A stretch of DNA of 14,794 nt from Alphaproteobacteria bacterium (GTDB lineage: Bacteria > Pseudomonadota > Alphaproteobacteria > Rs-D84), in contig JAGBCZ010000014.1 of assembly GCA_017937735.1 (NCBI GenBank), positions 1 to 14,794 of the forward strand, written 5' to 3'. Made by a program: the position numbers and the translations under genes. Positions 13,924 through 14,794 of the stretch are shown one piece after another (positions within the stretch are counted from its first letter, which is position 1; every line of letters starts with the position of its first letter). The notes below the pieces were generated by a model that saw only the letters and a list, made by a program, of their open reading frames with translations, was not told the origin of the DNA and did not search any database.

Positions 13924-14095
13924 AGCGACCTACTTGCGACACACAGAAAAGCAAAGAAAACAAACAAAAAAAACGCAAAAATGCGGTTTAATTATTTTTT
14001 GCAGGGCCATCTGTGCAATTCACGAACAAGGTTTATTCATGATTTGTTGTGGTTTGGGAAAGAAGTTAAGGTGTTTTTGTATGCCTTTAAACTTA

Positions 14096-14123
14096 TTGAC
14101 AAAATCACTTTTTTGTTTATAAT
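14096..14123 (+). promoter_or_regulatory. Promoter of the Cys-rich protein gene
   Basis: Consensus TTGACA (14096-14101), 16-base spacer, consensus TATAAT (14118-14123). It lies 31 bases before the ATG at 14155. Confidence 0.8.
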
Positions 14124-14154
14124 ACAATTTATAAAACAACAAAAGGTATGAAAA

Positions 14155-14442
14155 ATGTATAATCCATGGATTTCATCGTCTCAATGTTTACGACTTGCAC
14201 ATTGTTTCTGGTGTCGAACCGAAAACTGCCCAGTACAAGAATATTTGTTAAATCAAAAAGATGTCTTGGATGTTATTGATATACGTAATACCACACATGC
14301 TGATTCACCACCACAAACCAACGCGATATATAGGTTAAAATTAGAAACTGAAGATATCGGTAATAAATTTATCGAAGTTTATAAAAAATCACAACAAATT
14401 TGCGAACAGTGCCAAAAGCAGTATCAAAAATTAAGATGCTAG
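14155..14442 (+). CDS. Small cysteine-rich protein, possibly metal-binding
   Basis: An unrecognised 95-residue protein. Cysteines are at 11, 17, 20, 25, 83, 86 and 95. The pairs CFWC (17-20) and CEQC (83-86) could form one zinc-ribbon-like site built from both ends of the chain, with C11, C25 and C95 nearby; this is inference. The middle (30-75) has no cysteine and is mixed polar. There is no signal peptide, so a reduced, metal-binding cytosolic protein is more likely than a secreted disulphide protein. The ATG at 14155 has AAAGG eight bases upstream and a consensus promoter in front. It ends in TAG, and a strong terminator follows 70 bases later. Confidence 0.75.
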   Translation: MYNPWISSSQCLRLAHCFWCRTENCPVQEYLLNQKDVLDVIDIRNTTHADSPPQTNAIYRLKLETEDIGNKFIEVYKKSQQICEQCQKQYQKLRC

Positions 14443-14479
14443 TAAATGGGTGAAACGGTGTATATTTTCAACACCTAAC

Positions 14480-14794
14480 TTACGAACTCATGAAAGTATT
14501 GGAAATCCAATCAAAAAAACACCCAAACGGGTGTTTTTGATTTTTGGCTGTGCCATACGAAGCCTTGGCGAAGTATGGCAGCCCCAACATCGCCCCTTGC
14601 CAACCAATAATCAAACCTAGATGCAAAAACTCTATTAACCATATCCGTTTTTGCAGGTTTGCTAATTGTTCGTCTGCGTATTGGTCATGCGCGCCACCTG
14701 TCACGTACACTTCGTTTACGTGTGGCACATAAATGTGCCTAGGCACTCTGGCGTATCCGGTTGGGTCTGCTTTAACAAAAATAAAAAACACCCA
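14480..14794 (-). CDS. Doubtful partial reading frame at the right edge
   Basis: The minus strand stays open for 105 codons from the right edge to a TAA at 14480. There is no ATG near the edge, so a gene would have to begin outside. The middle has plausible protein character (AHDQYADEQLANLQKRIWL, then a hydrophobic stretch EFLHLGLIIGWQGAMLGL). Against it: the first codons are translated from a T tract that looks like the tail of a terminator, the last 30 run through the palindrome at 14551-14580 and the terminator at 14515-14538, and codons such as AGG, AGA and CTA are rare in the neighbours. It could be the tail of a gene extended by an inserted palindrome, or chance. Confidence 0.25.
   Translation of the reverse strand, partial: WVFFIFVKADPTGYARVPRHIYVPHVNEVYVTGGAHDQYADEQLANLQKRIWLIEFLHLGLIIGWQGAMLGLPYFAKASYGTAKNQKHPFGCFFDWISNTFMSS
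14513..14538 (+). terminator. Intrinsic terminator of the Cys-rich protein gene
   Basis: Ten-pair stem AAAAACACCC (14515-14524) with GGGTGTTTTT (14529-14538), loop AAAC. It is almost the same as the terminator at 13162-13185. The window ends with AAAAAACACCCA, probably the first half of a further copy. Confidence 0.92.
14551..14580. repeat. 30-bp imperfect palindromic element
   Basis: TGCCATAC (14551-14558) pairs with GTATGGCA (14573-14580). Inside are a symmetric GAA/GAA mismatch and GCC/GGC around TT. The core CGAAGCCTTGGCGAAG resembles dispersed intergenic palindromes that I have seen in other bacterial genomes, read in protein as FAKAS/FAKAT. Whether it is repeated elsewhere in this genome cannot be seen here. 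Confidence 0.6.
14702..14739. repeat. Two adjacent hairpin palindromes
   Basis: CACGTA (14702-14707) pairs with TACGTG (14717-14722). Immediately after, GGCACAT (14724-14730) pairs with ATGTGCC (14733-14739) across a two-base AA spacer. Neither is followed by a T run, so they are not simple terminators. They overlap the doubtful reading frame at the right edge. Confidence 0.5.

Noticed and set aside
13934..14122. 62-codon plus-strand frame between the transglutaminase-like and Cys-rich genes
   Set aside because: There is no ribosome site, it contains a terminator-like hairpin and the promoter of the next gene, and its composition is that of intergenic DNA.
14544..14732. 62-codon plus-strand frame over the palindromes at the right edge
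   Set aside because: It starts right after a terminator T run with no ribosome site or promoter and is explained by the palindromes read on the other strand.

Overview
The window looks like chromosome from an AT-rich, probably anaerobic or microaerophilic, host-associated bacterium. An alphaproteobacterial origin is my inference. It rests on the style of Lgt (an N-terminal 'VAFSVFGLDIRWYALAY' segment as in alphaproteobacterial Lgt) and on the compact single-gene units. Anaerobic metabolism is indicated by a class III ribonucleotide reductase operon and a clostridial-type 2[4Fe-4S] ferredoxin. No tRNA, rRNA, CRISPR array, transposase or integrase is visible. All 17 supported stop codons are TAA or TAG, never TGA.

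Left part (1-4455). A minus-strand operon encodes a small coiled-coil protein and lgt, followed by the start of another gene that leaves the window. A plus-strand pair, yccA-like and ferredoxin, ends at a bidirectional terminator shared with a convergent coiled-coil orphan. Next on the minus strand is an acyl-CoA synthetase (AMP-forming) gene with its own terminator.

Middle (4456-7890). A 412-bp gene-free region carries a promoter overlapped by a tandem pair of NrdR-type boxes. It drives nrdD, a 60-codon gene, and nrdG. NrdD ends right after its zinc site and lacks the C-terminal glycyl-radical segment. That segment (motif RSMGF) is encoded separately by the 60-codon gene, which has its own strong Shine-Dalgarno sequence. 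The class III reductase therefore appears to be split into a catalytic chain and a stand-alone glycyl-radical chain, with the activase next to them. This is the most striking finding.

Right part (7890-14794). First is a TupA-like ATP-grasp gene broken by a one-base frameshift in a T run. Then come a short, divergent metK with a structured leader, and a GNAT acetyltransferase that may be leaderless. The rest is an accessory-looking, AT-rich series of single genes, each with its own promoter and usually a terminator: an orphan of 166 aa, a 547-aa protein made of seven 73-residue winged-helix-like repeats, a transglutaminase-like Cys-His-Asp protein (possibly leaderless) and a Cys-rich 95-aa protein. 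The right edge holds several palindromes and a doubtful minus-strand reading frame.
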